Below are positions 7,079 through 7,966 of a stretch of DNA of 7,966 nt, piece after piece. Below the pieces are notes generated by a model. That model was not told the DNA's origin and searched no databases. It saw only the letters and a list, made by a program, of their open reading frames with translations. Each line of letters opens with the position of its first letter. Position 1 is the stretch's first letter. The stretch lies in assembly GCA_031279965.1 (NCBI GenBank), contig JAITHM010000010.1, forward strand, positions 1 through 7,966, given 5' to 3'. A program made the translations under genes and the position numbers. The stretch is from Spirochaetaceae bacterium. GTDB taxonomy: Bacteria; Spirochaetota; Spirochaetia; Treponematales; Breznakiellaceae.

Positions 7079-7656
7079 CAAAGAAAGAATTTCGCGCAGA
7101 GATGAAACAGAAACTTGCCGCGCTTCCCCGGCGGGCATTCAGCAGTGAAGGTGAGGCCGCAGCGCGTCGGCTTGTGAAAACGGAGCTTTGGCAGCGCTTT
7201 AACCGGGTGCTCATCTATCTTTCAATGCCTGACGAGCTTGATACTATGCCGCTTTTGACCACGGCCTTTGCTCAAAAAAAAGAAGTTTATGCGCCTAAAA
7301 TAGAAAGCGACACGGCTATGCGTTTTTTCCGTGTTTCGGAAGATGCATCGTCATGGACGCGCGGCGCGTTCGATATACGCGAACCTGCCGGACGGGAGGC
7401 CGACGTGTTCAAGCCTGAAGATGGCGCGGCGCTGGTTATTTCGCCGGGACTTGCCTTTGACCGCTGTGGAAACAGAATAGGCCGCGGGAAAGGCTTTTAC
7501 GATAGATTTTACGAAAAGTTATTCGCCGCAGCTCCTGAATCGGTTATTTGCGCGTTCTGTATGAGCTGCGCTATCGTTCCTGAAGTTCCTGTTGAACAGT
7601 TTGATTATCCAGTTGACGCCGTCTGCACACAAAATGAATTCATCGAGTTTACTTAA
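7075..7656 (+). CDS. 5-formyltetrahydrofolate cyclo-ligase
   Basis: The enzyme uses ATP to turn 5-formyltetrahydrofolate into 5,10-methenyltetrahydrofolate, returning a stored or inhibitory folate to the one-carbon pool. The protein has 193 residues, the usual length. It shows the family landmarks: a basic N-terminal helix (KKEFRAEMKQK), YLSMPDELDT (48-57) with the folate-side E54, GAFDIREP (97-104), and the signature PGLAFDRCGNRIGRGKGFYDRF (124-145), a version of the usual G-x-RLG-x-GGGYYDR motif. The start is clear: AGGAAGG (7062-7068) lies 6 bases upstream, and the ATG overlaps the icd stop as ATGA (7075-7078), indicating translational coupling. The link with icd may be only operon economy, though NADPH and folate metabolism meet at methylenetetrahydrofolate dehydrogenase. 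The gene is known under several names (ygfA, fthC, MTHFS), so no symbol is fixed. Its TAA stop interlocks with the stop of the minus-strand gene downstream. Confidence 0.93.
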   Translation: MTKKEFRAEMKQKLAALPRRAFSSEGEAAARRLVKTELWQRFNRVLIYLSMPDELDTMPLLTTAFAQKKEVYAPKIESDTAMRFFRVSEDASSWTRGAFDIREPAGREADVFKPEDGAALVISPGLAFDRCGNRIGRGKGFYDRFYEKLFAAAPESVICAFCMSCAIVPEVPVEQFDYPVDAVCTQNEFIEFT

Positions 7657-7966
7657 TTCCAGGCTGTTCGCAGCGCGTAAAGCGCTTCCAGAACGCCGCC
7701 GCCAATGGCAAGCGCTTTGTCAGATACTGTCCAACAATGATCTTTTTGACAGCGCGGGTCAATGTCGCCGCATTTCATCCCGCACTGCACAGTAAACCCC
7801 TCGGGTAAGAGTCCCCGCACAATGCCATCAAGCCGCGCCTGCACTTTCCGGCCTTCAACCGCAGCGATGCACTCGCCTTTGTGAACATAATCGCCAATGG
7901 CTGCACTCGTCCGCCAAACTCCGTCCGCAGGAGACCGTATGAGGCGTTCTGTAGTAAACCCGCCAA
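7653..7966 (-). CDS. yqeB: YqeB/EF2563-family selenium-dependent molybdenum hydroxylase accessory protein, C-terminal part
   Basis: The minus-strand frame is open from the window end to TAA (7655-7653), giving about 103 residues; the N-terminus lies beyond base 7966. The GTG at 7844 is internal, since homologous sequence continues upstream of it. I read a lipoyl/biotinyl-like beta-hairpin unit (LIRSPADGVW, then IGDYVHKGECIA and VQARLDGIVRGLL), followed by GMKCGDIDPR (about 62-71) and the closing signature VSDKALAIGGGVLEAL. This matches my memory of the YqeB (EF2563) family, which occurs with selD, yqeC and molybdenum hydroxylases carrying a labile selenium cofactor. Its biochemical role is not well defined; cofactor maturation is the usual inference. 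If the assignment holds, molybdopterin and selenium genes should lie beyond the right edge of the window. The end of the gene overlaps the cyclo-ligase gene by 4 bases, so there is no room for a terminator between them. Confidence 0.78.
   Translation of the reverse strand, partial: GGFTTERLIRSPADGVWRTSAAIGDYVHKGECIAAVEGRKVQARLDGIVRGLLPEGFTVQCGMKCGDIDPRCQKDHCWTVSDKALAIGGGVLEALYALRTAWN

Noticed and set aside
7672..7686. AGCGC-GTAAA-GCGCT hairpin as a terminator for the cheA-icd-cyclo-ligase operon
   Set aside because: The stem is only 5 bp, no T run follows on either strand, and it lies inside the yqeB-like coding sequence.

Overview
The window looks like chromosomal DNA of a spirochaete, most likely a Treponema-type organism. 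The main evidence is a CheA with a dimerisation region of about 107 residues between its LVSE and MRIRMVP motifs. Ordinary CheA proteins have roughly 40 there, and an enlarged region is a trait I associate with spirochaete CheA. The supporting evidence is the mix of neighbours: a eukaryote-like NADP isocitrate dehydrogenase, a selenium-dependent molybdenum hydroxylase accessory protein, and moderate GC. Assignment to genus is inference, because there is no rRNA here.

Layout. Bases 1-231 are the 3' end of a type I restriction subunit gene (hsdR). Bases 294-2357 encode a complete DUF262-DUF1524-DUF5655 protein of the GmrSD-like type IV restriction family, with its own good ribosome binding site and a plausible promoter overlapping the end of hsdR. 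These two genes form the right-hand edge of a defence island. A very AT-rich gene follows on the minus strand (2435-3013), encoding a small membrane polyferredoxin of the NapH/YccM type. Next comes about 0.5 kb without a convincing gene (3014-3521). It holds stem-loops, heptanucleotide repeats in two orientations, an uninterrupted (GT)29 tract and a 9-bp inverted repeat.

Bases 3522-7656 carry three genes on the plus strand that are probably cotranscribed: cheA (chemotaxis histidine kinase), icd (NADP isocitrate dehydrogenase) and a 5-formyltetrahydrofolate cyclo-ligase gene. The first gap is 17 bp and the second junction is an ATGA start/stop overlap. The last gene (7653-7966, minus strand, cut by the window end) is the C-terminal part of a YqeB/EF2563-family protein. 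Its stop codon interlocks with that of the cyclo-ligase gene in a single TTAA.

The products do not form one obvious pathway. The defence genes protect against foreign or modified DNA, CheA drives motility signalling, and icd and the cyclo-ligase serve 2-oxoglutarate/NADPH and folate one-carbon supply. I see no clear case for a wholly new system. The best leads are the (GT)29 tract about 200 bp upstream of cheA, the heptamer repeats and competing hairpins next to it, and the compact restriction pair at the left edge.
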